A DNA stretch of 32,719 nucleotides. Origin: an uncultured Alphaproteobacteria bacterium. GTDB taxonomy: Bacteria; Pseudomonadota; Alphaproteobacteria; Rickettsiales; CAIJLX01. Of this stretch, positions 14,570-23,828 are shown in pieces; position 1 is the first letter of the stretch; the number at the start of each line of letters is the position of its first letter. The notes under the pieces are model-generated. The model was not told where the DNA came from. It saw only the letters and a program-made list of their open reading frames with translations, and did not search any database. A program made the position numbers and the translations under genes. The stretch covers positions 1-32,719 of the forward strand of contig CAIJLX010000085.1 of assembly GCA_903821695.1 (NCBI GenBank), in the 5' to 3' direction.

Positions 14570-16577
14570 AGACCTTACAAGACTCAATTTCAAGTGTGGT
14601 TCGTTCTGAAGGTTTTACGCCCAAATAGAGTTCGCTAGGTTTCCCAGCGATATGCTCTATCATTAAAAGCTGCGGATTTTGTGTATAATCCCGGCTATAG
14701 ACGTTGCGCGGCCCAGTTATTTTCCCTTTTACGGCTATTAAACCTGAGCTTACTTCATTCACAAGCAGTAGCGCGCGGTTCCCAATAACGGGTACGCCAC
14801 TTTTTTGGAATGTTATGTGATTCTTAACAGTAAGCTCAATATAATAGGTGCCTTTAGGCAATTTGTCGGTGATCAAAAGCATATCATTTTTTATACTGCA
14901 GTTAACATTACTCGCATATTTTTGCACATTGATTGGCTTCTTGCGTCTTTGCCAAACCACATGCAATGGCATTTGCGCCACTGGCTCAAAGCTCAGCAAC
15001 ATTTCTCTATAAAACCACCAATTTGCCCGCCGACTCCATGTCTCCCATGGAGTCCAATATTCGTCAGATGAAGGTCGCTCATTCGGAGTGGTTACAAAAT
15101 CAGGCTGTGAGTCTTTAAAAGACTGAAGATAATGCGCACGATTTTCTTTTCCTAAAGCATGAATAATATAGTCAATTCCGCTCGGTTGAAATTTATTGGA
15201 GAGAGCCTCCATCAACGAAGAATAGGTGGAAAATACGGTTTTATTTTCAAATTGTTTGGCTATTTTTATTTCCCTTTTTTGTGAATTTTCAAGAAACCCG
15301 CCAGCTGCCTCCGAATAAAAATGATCCTTGCCAGCAAGAATCAAAACTTCTTTTTTCCAATTCAAGAGGGAGACAGGGGCATAAAGAATGTAAAACAGGA
15401 CGCCGCATATGGCGGATGCCGGAATAAGGAACTTCTGATATTTTTCCTGAAAAATATTGGGAATGCACTTAAGGATAAAAAATAACGCGATAAAATAAAC
15501 AAGCCGCATAGGGGCACAAAAATAGCGTGCTTGTATACCACCACCTATTGTTGCAATTGCAGCAGCCGCAAGCGTTGCGGTAACAATATAAAAAAACAAA
15601 ATATCTTTAAGATCTGCCTTTTTTTGCGCCATGACGTAAATGGATATTGCTAACGCAGAGAGAGTAGGGAGGCTTACAATTGGAAATTCAACTACGTATT
15701 TTAATAACCCACCTAATGAAAATATTTTTTCATTTTCATTAAGCATGAAATACCAAAATTGATCTTTTGCAACTCCTCCAAAATTATAGCTTAAGGTACG
15801 CAGAGGGTAGCCTTGCGTGACAATAAAAAACAACAATATATAGCCAGCAATTACGCCCAAAAAATGTACCAATAAACTTGAGACTTTTGGTGATGCTCTC
15901 CAGACAAAAAGTAAGTAGGTGGCGGATAAAGCAGCAAGAGAAGCATAACCAAAATCATTGCTCCAACAGCCTTGTGCGCCAGCCATCACCCCCCATAACA
16001 ACGCTTCTTGGTTTTTTGTAAAATCCGCCTTTCGATTGTAAATAAGCAGCAATAGGCCCGCACTTAAGAATGGTAATGTAGCGCGAAGACCTAAAGCAGA
16101 ATTTTCTGCAGTGGAAAGTGTGGCAAAAACAGAGGGGGAAGAAGTGGGGTCAAGCGTGGGGATAATAGCATAAATCTGGACCAGAAAACTTAACGCCAAA
16201 GAAGTTTTCCAGTTAAATCTGAGCAAAATAAATAAGACAAAAGAGGCCAGTCCAAATAACCATTCATGTGAAAGTTCTGCGGAAAATTTGGAAGCCGCAA
16301 ACGTTTCGCCCATCAGTTTAAAAGGCAGATAGGTAACATAGGTAGTGCCAAAGCCCATATAAGGCTGGAAATCACGGCCTGGAACTTGACCAGCTGCCAT
16401 CCGGCGAAGTGGGTTATATGTCTGAAAATCGCCATTAATGGGGCTGTAACGCAGCATTTGCCCTTTCACAAGAGCCTGTGAAAGAGTTAGGTCAAACCAC
16501 ATTAACCCAATGCAAAACAACAGCGGAATATAATAGCGTTGCACAAGCGCCTTCGTACAATAGAATGAATACTGCAT
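14511..16577 (-). CDS. Large multispanning protein, GT-C-like; paralogue B
   Basis: 688 residues from the ATG at 16577 (a TTG at 16580 precedes it). The first helix is followed by a conserved loop, INGDFQTYNPLRRMAAGQ then VPGRDFQPYMGFG, whose Asp after the first helix and G-x-PGRDF pattern recall the first catalytic loop of GT-C glycosyltransferases. About ten helices extend to residue ~420. A soluble C-terminal domain follows, with WSRRANWWFYREML and a beta-rich end. It is a tandem paralogue of the gene at 16590-18617, 12 bases away. Its last residues (PPAAARSAAY) go beyond the paralogue's end and are encoded antisense to the hydrolase. Function is inferred only. Confidence 0.8.
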   Translation of the reverse strand: MQYSFYCTKALVQRYYIPLLFCIGLMWFDLTLSQALVKGQMLRYSPINGDFQTYNPLRRMAAGQVPGRDFQPYMGFGTTYVTYLPFKLMGETFAASKFSAELSHEWLFGLASFVLFILLRFNWKTSLALSFLVQIYAIIPTLDPTSSPSVFATLSTAENSALGLRATLPFLSAGLLLLIYNRKADFTKNQEALLWGVMAGAQGCWSNDFGYASLAALSATYLLFVWRASPKVSSLLVHFLGVIAGYILLFFIVTQGYPLRTLSYNFGGVAKDQFWYFMLNENEKIFSLGGLLKYVVEFPIVSLPTLSALAISIYVMAQKKADLKDILFFYIVTATLAAAAIATIGGGIQARYFCAPMRLVYFIALFFILKCIPNIFQEKYQKFLIPASAICGVLFYILYAPVSLLNWKKEVLILAGKDHFYSEAAGGFLENSQKREIKIAKQFENKTVFSTYSSLMEALSNKFQPSGIDYIIHALGKENRAHYLQSFKDSQPDFVTTPNERPSSDEYWTPWETWSRRANWWFYREMLLSFEPVAQMPLHVVWQRRKKPINVQKYASNVNCSIKNDMLLITDKLPKGTYYIELTVKNHITFQKSGVPVIGNRALLLVNEVSSGLIAVKGKITGPRNVYSRDYTQNPQLLMIEHIAGKPSELYLGVKPSERTTLEIESCKVSRVYDYPKLPPAAARSAAY

Positions 16578-16589
16578 CAACTATGAATA

Positions 16590-18617
16590 TTACTGCATCT
16601 TCCGGGGAAGATGTGGGAATTCATAAACGCCAGAAATGTGACAAGACTCAATTTTCAAAACCGCCCGCTCCTTTGGCGCTACCCGTAGTTTGAGGGTGCT
16701 CGGCATGCCGGCCTTGTGCTCCACCACCAACAGCTGGGGGCTTAGAGTATAATCCGCATTATAGGTTCGGATATCTGGCTGTGCGACATGCTTCCCCGCG
16801 ACTGCGTTAAAGCCGGAGCTTTCTTCTTCTACCACCAGTAATGCTCGGTTACCAATCAATGGTTCACCAGATTTTTTAAGTTTCGTTTTTTGTGGAACGG
16901 TTAATTCAATATAATACGTCCCTGCGGGTAGTTTATCTGTTAACTCGAGCGAGCTTCCGTTCACCTTGCAGCTCACTTGAGAGATGCGTTTTTTTGTATC
17001 GAGTGGCTGTGGCCTTTTCTTCCACACCACGTGATAAACCGTCTGCATCGCAGGCTCATGTTTTTTAATCATCTCGCGATAGAACCACCAATTCACCCTG
17101 CGGCTCCAGACTTCCCATAGGGTCCAAAGTTCATTGGGTGTCGTTACAAAATCTGGGTCGGTCTGCGCGAAGGAGATGAGATATTCCTCCCGATTCTCTT
17201 TGCCCAATGCATGAATAATATAATCAATCCCACTAGGTTGAAAATTTCCTGAGGCGGCATCCATGAGTGAAGAATAGGTCGAAAACACTTTCTTATTTTT
17301 AAACTGTTTCTGGATCACCATTTCCTGCTTCTGCGAATTGGAAAGATAACCACCTGCCCACGCCGAATAAAAATAATGCCCCTCGGTTTTTGCCTCGATT
17401 TCTTGCTGCATATTGCGGATTGAGACAGGTTGAAAGGCAGCATAAAACCCAACGCCACAAAGCACAGCTATCAGCAAAATAAAGTTATTAAACCGAGGCG
17501 AAGGTACTGGAATAAGTTTTAGTAACACAAACAATGCGGCAAAAGGCATCAGCCGTAGTGATGCCGAAAAATAACGCTCCATGATTCCGCCGCCGATGGT
17601 TGAAAGCAGGCCTGCGGCTAGGGATGTGGCGAGGATGTAGAAGAATAATATGTCCCGCAAATCGGGTTTTCTTTGTCGCCAGTTATAGAGGAATATGCCT
17701 GCAACAAAAGCTGCTGAGATGCCGGCTAATAAGAAGATGCGCTTGGCTTTGACATATTGCATTAGCGAGAAGACTTTGCCCTCTTCATCCAACATGAAAT
17801 ACCAAAACTGATCTTTTGCCACCCCCCCCAAATTATAGGTGAGTGCACGTATTGGATAGCCATGTGTGGCGATAACAAAGAGGGCAATGAACCCGATAAT
17901 GAGGCCGATCAAGTGAGGGACAACCCAACTTCTGCCGCGAAATAAAAAGTAACTGGCGGAGAGCACAACCATTGAGGTGAAGCCATAATCATTGCTCCAA
18001 AATGCTTGGGCACCTGCGATAAAGCCCCAGATCAATGCCTCCATATCGCCGGAGAGTTTAGCTTTGCGGCGATAGATCCATAATAATAACCCAGCAGTTA
18101 AAAAGGGCAGGGCGATGCGGACACCTAGGCAGGAATTTTCGGCGTGCGAGAGGGCGGAAAAAGTTTGGCCGAAGGGGAGGGCGGTCTCGGCGATTTCCCA
18201 GTCCATGGTGAGGGTGTAAAGATAATCCGACGCGACATAAGCATAGAGCTGCAGGATGAAGCTAAGTGCGAAGGCGGTGAACCAATTAAATCTTAATAGG
18301 CGAAAAAGCACGAGTGAACCGAGACTGAATAGCCACATATGCATCAATTGGGCGGAGAATTTTGAAGCCGAGAATGTTTCCCCCATCAGCTTGAAGGGGA
18401 GGTAAGTGACATAGGTGATACCGAGGCCCATATAAGGTTGGAAATCACGGCCGGGGACTTGCCCTGCGGCCATTCGGCGCAGAGGGTTATAGGTCTGAAA
18501 ATCGCCGTTGATGGGGTTGTAATGGAGGATTTGGCCCTCGAAATAGGCTTTCGAAATGGTGAGGTCTAACCACATCAGGCCGATGATCAATAATAAAAAG
18601 GTAGATGTGCGTTGCAT
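16590..18617 (-). CDS. Large multispanning protein, GT-C-like; paralogue A
   Basis: 675 residues. The N-terminal ~85 residues are almost identical to paralogue B (INGDFQTYNPLRRMAAGQ, YLPFKLMGETF), and shared blocks recur through the membrane part: AENS.LG, AGAQ.FWSND.G, GGVAKDQFWYFML and IGGGI. The soluble part shares SGIDYIIHALGKENR and VNWWFYREM. DNA differences in the conserved loop are mostly at third positions, so selection rather than recent copying keeps the loop. It probably sits in the inner membrane and could transfer a lipid-linked sugar. It is first in a two-gene minus-strand unit and divergent from the glycan operon across 44 bases. Confidence 0.8.
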   Translation of the reverse strand: MQRTSTFLLLIIGLMWLDLTISKAYFEGQILHYNPINGDFQTYNPLRRMAAGQVPGRDFQPYMGLGITYVTYLPFKLMGETFSASKFSAQLMHMWLFSLGSLVLFRLLRFNWFTAFALSFILQLYAYVASDYLYTLTMDWEIAETALPFGQTFSALSHAENSCLGVRIALPFLTAGLLLWIYRRKAKLSGDMEALIWGFIAGAQAFWSNDYGFTSMVVLSASYFLFRGRSWVVPHLIGLIIGFIALFVIATHGYPIRALTYNLGGVAKDQFWYFMLDEEGKVFSLMQYVKAKRIFLLAGISAAFVAGIFLYNWRQRKPDLRDILFFYILATSLAAGLLSTIGGGIMERYFSASLRLMPFAALFVLLKLIPVPSPRFNNFILLIAVLCGVGFYAAFQPVSIRNMQQEIEAKTEGHYFYSAWAGGYLSNSQKQEMVIQKQFKNKKVFSTYSSLMDAASGNFQPSGIDYIIHALGKENREEYLISFAQTDPDFVTTPNELWTLWEVWSRRVNWWFYREMIKKHEPAMQTVYHVVWKKRPQPLDTKKRISQVSCKVNGSSLELTDKLPAGTYYIELTVPQKTKLKKSGEPLIGNRALLVVEEESSGFNAVAGKHVAQPDIRTYNADYTLSPQLLVVEHKAGMPSTLKLRVAPKERAVLKIESCHISGVYEFPHLPRKMQ

Positions 18618-18632
18618 AACATTCTTTTACAA

Positions 18633-18646
18633 CGCAATGAATTGCG
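18633..18646. promoter_or_regulatory. Palindrome in divergent intergenic region
   Basis: CGCAAT-GA-ATTGCG is a perfect 6-bp inverted repeat in the 44 bases between the minus-strand paralogue pair and the plus-strand epimerase gene. It is well placed to be an operator for both units, but could be chance. Confidence 0.3.
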
Positions 18647-18661
18647 GTATCAACTTCCAAT

Positions 18662-19399
18662 ATGAAAACCTGTTTAATTGGACATACCGGATTTGTCGGC
18701 AGCAACCTGGCAAGCCAGTATAGCTTTACCGATAGCTACAATTCCAAAAACATCTCCGACATTGCGGGGAAGGAATATGATTTGGTCGTCTGCGCTGGCG
18801 TGCAGGCGAAAAAATGGTGGGCCAACCAAAACCCAGCGGAAGATTGGGCGGGCATTGAGGCGTTGCTCAAGCATCTGGATAATGTGCAGGCCAAACGCTT
18901 TGCGGTTATTTCGAGTGTTGATGTTTATCCAAAAACGAACGGTGTTGATGAGGAGTTTGATTGCTATGGTGAGACGAACCACCCTTATGGAACACACCGC
19001 CTATGCTTTGAAGATGAAATTCGCAAACGTTTTGATGAAGTATCATTGTTCCGCCTCTCCGCCTTGTTTGGCAAGGGCCTGAAGAAAAATATTATTTATG
19101 ATATGATGCACGATAATTGCCTGGAGATGATTAACCCCAACAGCAGTTTCCAGTGGTATGATTTGAGCAATCTGTGGACCGATGTTCGCACCTCGATGGC
19201 CAAACATATTAAGCTCATCAATCTTGTGAATGAGCCACTCGAAAGCTCTGCGATTGCAGATTTGTTCCCTGGCAAAAAGATCGGCTATAAGCCCTCGCCC
19301 GAAGCGCATTATAATATCAAGACCATCCATTCCCCAACCGGCTATCTCAAAACCAAGCAAGAGGTGCTAGAGGATATCAGGCAGTTCGTATGCGCCTAA
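18662..19399 (+). CDS. NAD-dependent epimerase/dehydratase-like protein
   Basis: 245 residues, short for an extended SDR but with the fold's signatures. The nucleotide-binding motif is GHTGFVGSN (residues 7-15), VVCAG follows at 42-46, and the catalytic region has ISSVDVYP (83-90). The active-site Tyr is Y109 in HPYGTHR, where the usual Y-x3-K reads Y-x3-R, so the catalytic Lys is replaced by Arg at 113. The likely substrate is a nucleotide-activated sugar, which it might reduce, epimerise or only bind. It opens the plus-strand glycan operon and overlaps the next gene by 10 bases. Confidence 0.8.
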   Translation: MKTCLIGHTGFVGSNLASQYSFTDSYNSKNISDIAGKEYDLVVCAGVQAKKWWANQNPAEDWAGIEALLKHLDNVQAKRFAVISSVDVYPKTNGVDEEFDCYGETNHPYGTHRLCFEDEIRKRFDEVSLFRLSALFGKGLKKNIIYDMMHDNCLEMINPNSSFQWYDLSNLWTDVRTSMAKHIKLINLVNEPLESSAIADLFPGKKIGYKPSPEAHYNIKTIHSPTGYLKTKQEVLEDIRQFVCA

Positions 19400-20190
19400 C
19401 GATTTCGAATCTCGCCTGGGAAAATAATCTGGAAGCAGAGGTGTTTGCTGAACTCAAAAAACGCGACATCTCTGCCATCGAAATCGCTCCCACCAAAATC
19501 TGGCCCGATTGGCGCAACATCAACGAAACTTCGATGCAATTTTTTCGTGAGCGAGTGTCAGGTTTCGATGTCTCCTCCTTTCAATCACTCCTCTTCGGTA
19601 GGCCAGAACTTTCTATTTTCGGCAGCGATGAAATCAAGCAACAAACCCTTCGCCACTTGAAAATGGTTGCTGACCTCGCCGCCAGCCTTGGCGCAAAACC
19701 GATGGTGTTTGGCTCACCTAAAAACCGAGATAAAGGTGAGCGCACAGCAGAGGCCGCATTCGCTGAAGCCAAAGAATTTTTCTACACCATCGGCAGTTAT
19801 TGCGAAAAGATTGGCGTCACCTTGTGCCTTGAAGCAAACCCAACTCAATATGGCTGCAACTTCATCACCAATGCCGGGCAGGCAGCGGAGTTAGTGCGTG
19901 CCGTAAACTCATCCGGCTTCCGTTTGCATCTCGATACTGCCTGTATGTTTTTGGCGGGCGATGATCTCGCAAAAACGATTCTCGATAACCGAGATATCTT
20001 GGCGCACTTTCATGTGAGCGAGCCAAACCTAGGCAATTTCGCTGAGCCACAATCGCCACATAAAACTGCAGCATCGGCACTTAAACAAATTGGTTATCTG
20101 GGCTATGTCTCGATCGAGATGCTAAACAAAGAAAACACGCTTCAGCCCATTACGGAGGCACTGGATTATGTCCAACGAACTTATTCCTAG
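19390..20190 (+). CDS. Sugar phosphate isomerase/epimerase (TIM barrel)
   Basis: 266 residues of the AP-endonuclease-2-like xylose-isomerase fold. It starts MRLTISNLAWENN. Metal-site candidates follow the family pattern: E148 in CLEANPTQYG, D181-x-A in LHLDTACM, H214 in LAHFHVSEP, and E244 near the C-terminus in VSIEMLNKE. Such enzymes isomerise or epimerise keto- or aldo-sugars with a divalent metal. Overlaps of 10 and 23 bases with its neighbours show tight co-translation, so it probably shapes the same sugar as the flanking epimerase-like protein. Confidence 0.8.
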   Translation: MRLTISNLAWENNLEAEVFAELKKRDISAIEIAPTKIWPDWRNINETSMQFFRERVSGFDVSSFQSLLFGRPELSIFGSDEIKQQTLRHLKMVADLAASLGAKPMVFGSPKNRDKGERTAEAAFAEAKEFFYTIGSYCEKIGVTLCLEANPTQYGCNFITNAGQAAELVRAVNSSGFRLHLDTACMFLAGDDLAKTILDNRDILAHFHVSEPNLGNFAEPQSPHKTAASALKQIGYLGYVSIEMLNKENTLQPITEALDYVQRTYS

Positions 20191-20959
20191 AGAAGTCCCG
20201 GCTTACGAAAAACATATTTTCTGGGACGCAAAAACCAAATACGCCGTACTCATCCCCGTCATCAACGAAGGCGGCCGCATCCAAGCCCAACTGCGTAAGA
20301 TGATGGCCGTTCCTGGCATGCCCGATATCATCATCGGCGATGGCGGATCAAAAGATGGCTCACTCGATTTTGAATTCCTCAAAGAATGCAACGTCCGCAC
20401 CTTGCTAGTCAAAACCGGCCGCGGAAAACTCAGTGCACAACTCCGCATGCTCTTCGATTTTGCACTAAAGGAAGGTTATGCCGGCGTCGTCACCATCGAC
20501 GGCAATAATAAAGATAGCGTCGAATCCATCCCCCATTTCGTCGCCGCACTTGAAGCTGGTTTCGATTATCTGCAAGGCTCCCGCTATATTAAAGGCGGCA
20601 AAGAAATCAACACACCATGGGATCGTAAACTCGGCCTAAAATATATCCACGCCCCCTTAATCAGCCTCGCCGCTCGCCATCGTTATACGGACACCACCAA
20701 CGGCTTCCGTGGCATCAATAGCCGAATCTTGAAGGATCCTAGAGTCCAGCCCTTCCGCGATATATTTGATACCTATAATTTGCATTACTACCTAAGCATC
20801 CGCACCGCCCGTTTGGGTTATCGCATCAAAGAAATTCCAGTCACCAGGGCTTATCCTAACGAGGGGCCTACCCCAAGCAAGATAGGTGGATTCGCTGGCA
20901 AGTTCCATGTGCTGAAGCAGATGTTTTTGGCATGCATCGGCGCTTATAATCCGAAATGA
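20168..20959 (+). CDS. Glycosyltransferase family 2
   Basis: 263 residues, a soluble GT-A fold without membrane helices. The start of the fold is YAVLIPVINEGGRI, the nucleotide-binding strand is IIIGDGGSKDGS, and the metal-binding DxD region reads VVTIDGNNKDS. The TNGFRGI segment and the following DTYNLHYYLSIRTARLGYRI resemble dolichol/polyprenyl-phosphate sugar transferases (DPM-like). It may transfer a sugar to polyprenyl phosphate, making the donor for the GT-C-like protein encoded next. The next gene overlaps its stop as ATGA. Confidence 0.87.
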   Translation: MSNELIPREVPAYEKHIFWDAKTKYAVLIPVINEGGRIQAQLRKMMAVPGMPDIIIGDGGSKDGSLDFEFLKECNVRTLLVKTGRGKLSAQLRMLFDFALKEGYAGVVTIDGNNKDSVESIPHFVAALEAGFDYLQGSRYIKGGKEINTPWDRKLGLKYIHAPLISLAARHRYTDTTNGFRGINSRILKDPRVQPFRDIFDTYNLHYYLSIRTARLGYRIKEIPVTRAYPNEGPTPSKIGGFAGKFHVLKQMFLACIGAYNPK

Positions 20960-22749
20960 AGTCATTCAAGCTCATTGGTTTATTTGCCGTGCTGGGTCTA
21001 TTGCTGACCTGGGTATTGGTGCCGAATATAGATGTTGAGATTACACCTAATTATCCAAAAACAGCCCCGGAGGATGTCATCCCGGTTTTTCCCAATTATA
21101 AACCCTGGTATCGGGCAGAAGCCGGAGAGCAGTTACATTATAAAATAACCATTCAGAAATTTGATAATTTACAGATTGGCACCTTCCGCCTGTTGCCAGA
21201 TGATTGCATTCAAAGTGTGGTATTGAATGGGCAGGAAATGCTAAAAGAAAAGCCGCCTTTATGTGTTGTTAACTCCGGTGCTTCCTTCGCGCTTTCGCCT
21301 TATTTGCGGTGGGGCAGCAATACCCTCAATGTCATCATTTTAAGCCCCCAAAGCAGCGCAGGCTTAGATTTCTATGCGGATTTCGTAAACGACAATACCG
21401 GTAGGTTTCTACTTGGCTATTGGGTGCTCTTTTGGGTTGCGGTTGTCATTGCTATCGCAAGGCAGTTGAAATTTTCGCCGCTTATTCAGGTTTGTTTGTG
21501 TTTAAACACTGCGCTATTGTTTACTGCCGGTATAGTCTCTACCCGCCATATGCTGGCCCATGATATGAGCGCTTATGTTGATCACGTCGCTTATCTTTAT
21601 ACCCATTGGTGGCGAACGGATCCTTTTTACCACTCCGGCTTCCGGCCAACTTCGCTTTATTTTTTATTCTTGGCCTGGCTTGCGCGGTTAGGGAACCATT
21701 TATTATTGGGCGGTCTAATCTGGCGCGTATCCTCTCTCGTGTTTTACAGCATATTCTTATTTTCAGGCCTAAAAATAATCGAAAAAACATTACGCAATTA
21801 TGAGGCCAGAACAATTGCACAAGTTTTGTTTTTGTTTTGGCCACTTCACTTCATTCTTGCGTTTCATGTGAATAACGATACTCCGTTTTATGCCTTCTGC
21901 AGTTTTGCGTTATTGCGGTGGCTTTCCTATATTGAGCGACCGACGCTTCAAAATATCTGTATTGCTGTTGGTATAACAAGCCTCTCGCTATTGATTAAAT
22001 TTAATACCCTTATCCTTGGCCCTGTTATTCTTGCCGCGCTTTGGATGAAGCGTGATTTCTTGCTGAAAAATCTGAGTGACGGGTGGCGCAAAAAAAGAAT
22101 GCTGCTGATCCTGGCTGTTTTTATGCCCATAATAGCTTTGGGTACAGGGCCGGTGCATAGCGCCTATAAAGCACATTCTTTGAGTTATGATCCGGGAATT
22201 TATGGCGCTCAGGGTTCCGGCGGAGAGGGTATCAAGGCGCAAAATAACTTAAAGGCTTATTTGCCAACGGACACCACCTTGTTGCGGGATTCCCCTTATA
22301 TCCAACACGGCAATCTGCCGAGCCAACAAAATCTATGGAATTATTTGTCCAAAACTATGCTCTTTGGTGAGTACGATTTTTCTTCCCCCGAGATTGCAGA
22401 GATAATGGTGATGTGTCTTTGTGGTATGGCTCTAACAGTTCTTGCATCGGTCTTTTTGTTACTGAGAAAAGATAAAATAACCCCGGCTGCACTATTAAAT
22501 ATCTTGTTTTTGCTCAGTGCGCTTGCGGGGCTTGTTTTTTTCAGGGCGCAATATAAGCAAACGGCGGCACAGGATTTTCGCTATATTGTGCCGAGTTTAA
22601 TTCCGTTTGTCATGGCTTGGTCAAGCACCGTGGCGCAGTGGCAGCGCAGGGATCTTTGGTTTTTATACATTCCCGCCTATGCCAGCGCCGCTCTACTGAT
22701 TGCCAGCGGCATTGTGTTGTATGAGTTGTTTTTCTATTATTTGCCATGA
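20956..22749 (+). CDS. Multispanning GT-C-like glycosyltransferase
   Basis: 597 residues. After one N-terminal helix (residues ~5-23) comes a ~120-residue periplasmic, beta-rich domain, then a second helix near 150 and about ten further helices. The segment HDMSAYVDHVAYLYTHWW then RTDPFYHSGFRPTS looks like a GT-C catalytic loop, with an Asp soon after the helix. GT-C enzymes move sugars from polyprenyl-phosphate donors on the outer face of the inner membrane. ATGA overlaps with both the upstream GT2 and the downstream oxidoreductase argue for one operon. Assignment to GT-C is by overall architecture, not by identified homologues. Confidence 0.75.
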   Translation: MKSFKLIGLFAVLGLLLTWVLVPNIDVEITPNYPKTAPEDVIPVFPNYKPWYRAEAGEQLHYKITIQKFDNLQIGTFRLLPDDCIQSVVLNGQEMLKEKPPLCVVNSGASFALSPYLRWGSNTLNVIILSPQSSAGLDFYADFVNDNTGRFLLGYWVLFWVAVVIAIARQLKFSPLIQVCLCLNTALLFTAGIVSTRHMLAHDMSAYVDHVAYLYTHWWRTDPFYHSGFRPTSLYFLFLAWLARLGNHLLLGGLIWRVSSLVFYSIFLFSGLKIIEKTLRNYEARTIAQVLFLFWPLHFILAFHVNNDTPFYAFCSFALLRWLSYIERPTLQNICIAVGITSLSLLIKFNTLILGPVILAALWMKRDFLLKNLSDGWRKKRMLLILAVFMPIIALGTGPVHSAYKAHSLSYDPGIYGAQGSGGEGIKAQNNLKAYLPTDTTLLRDSPYIQHGNLPSQQNLWNYLSKTMLFGEYDFSSPEIAEIMVMCLCGMALTVLASVFLLLRKDKITPAALLNILFLLSALAGLVFFRAQYKQTAAQDFRYIVPSLIPFVMAWSSTVAQWQRRDLWFLYIPAYASAALLIASGIVLYELFFYYLP

Positions 22750-23828
22750 TCAATCAGGTTTCAGTAATGAATGCTATCGTTATTGGCGGCGGGTTTTATG
22801 GATGTATGGTGGCGCTGCACCTGCATGAGAAGGGTATTCCTGTAAGCATTATCGAAGCAAGCGATAATCTGCTTTCACGCGCTTCGTATGTGAATCAAGC
22901 GCGTGTACATAATGGCTATCATTACCCGCGAAGCTTCAATACCGCCTATCGCAGCCGGTTTAATTCACCACGTTTTATCCGCGAGTTTAAGCCAGCCGTG
23001 GTCGATAATTTTACGCATTTATATGCCATCGTTCGCGCACGTTCTAAAGTGACGGCAAAACAATTCACCACCTTTGCCCATAACATCGAGGCCAAAATTA
23101 AGCCCGCACGAAAACTCCATCAGGAGTGGTTTAATCCGCGACTGATTGAGAGTGTATTTGAGGTGGAAGAATTCGCCTTTGATGCAACGATTTTGAAGGA
23201 AATTCTGCTGGAGCGATTAGGCGAAGACAAAATCCCGATTCATTATAATGAAAAAGTTTTGCGTTTTACTGAAGGCAAAGTAATCACTGATAAAAATGAA
23301 TACCCCGCGACATTGGTGTTCAACTGCACTTACTCGGCTCTAGAAGATATTGCCGGCACAGCACCGCTTAAACTGAAGCATGAAATTACGGAAATAGCGC
23401 TCGTCAAAGTGCCGCCATTGCTTTCTCAAATTGGGATTACGGTGATGGATGGCCCTTTCTTTTCGGTGATGCCATTTCCGGCAGAGTCGCTGCATTCGTT
23501 TACCCATGTACGCTATACACCGCATGCCAGCTGGAAGAGCGGCGAGAGGGCGACGCCCTATGGGCAGTTGGATGAATATCAAAGGCAATCACGCTTTCCG
23601 TTTATGGTGCGAGACGCGGCACGGTTTATGCCGATGTTGAAGGATTCCGAATATCAACATTCGCACTTTGAGGTGAAGACAGTGATGCAGACCAACGAAG
23701 TGGATGATGGAAGGCCGATTTTGTTCCAGCAACAGCCAGGGCAATCCGTCTATTCAATTTTAGGTTCTAAAATCGATAATATCTATGATGTACTGGAGCG
23801 CATTGATGCGGTATTGGTAAATGCATGA
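22746..23828 (+). CDS. FAD-dependent oxidoreductase (DAO-like)
   Basis: 360 residues, or 353 from an ATG at 22767 that has AGG 8 bases upstream; the 22746 start matches the ATGA coupling used by its neighbours. The FAD motif GGGFYGCMVALHLHEKG is at the N-terminus, with the acidic end of the second strand in IIEAS. The following ASYVNQARVHNGYHYPRS is typical of D-amino-acid-oxidase-like proteins found in polysaccharide clusters. There is no signal peptide, so it is cytoplasmic. It may oxidise or remodel the sugar or its amino group. The next gene overlaps by 4 bases. Confidence 0.85.
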   Translation: MINQVSVMNAIVIGGGFYGCMVALHLHEKGIPVSIIEASDNLLSRASYVNQARVHNGYHYPRSFNTAYRSRFNSPRFIREFKPAVVDNFTHLYAIVRARSKVTAKQFTTFAHNIEAKIKPARKLHQEWFNPRLIESVFEVEEFAFDATILKEILLERLGEDKIPIHYNEKVLRFTEGKVITDKNEYPATLVFNCTYSALEDIAGTAPLKLKHEITEIALVKVPPLLSQIGITVMDGPFFSVMPFPAESLHSFTHVRYTPHASWKSGERATPYGQLDEYQRQSRFPFMVRDAARFMPMLKDSEYQHSHFEVKTVMQTNEVDDGRPILFQQQPGQSVYSILGSKIDNIYDVLERIDAVLVNA

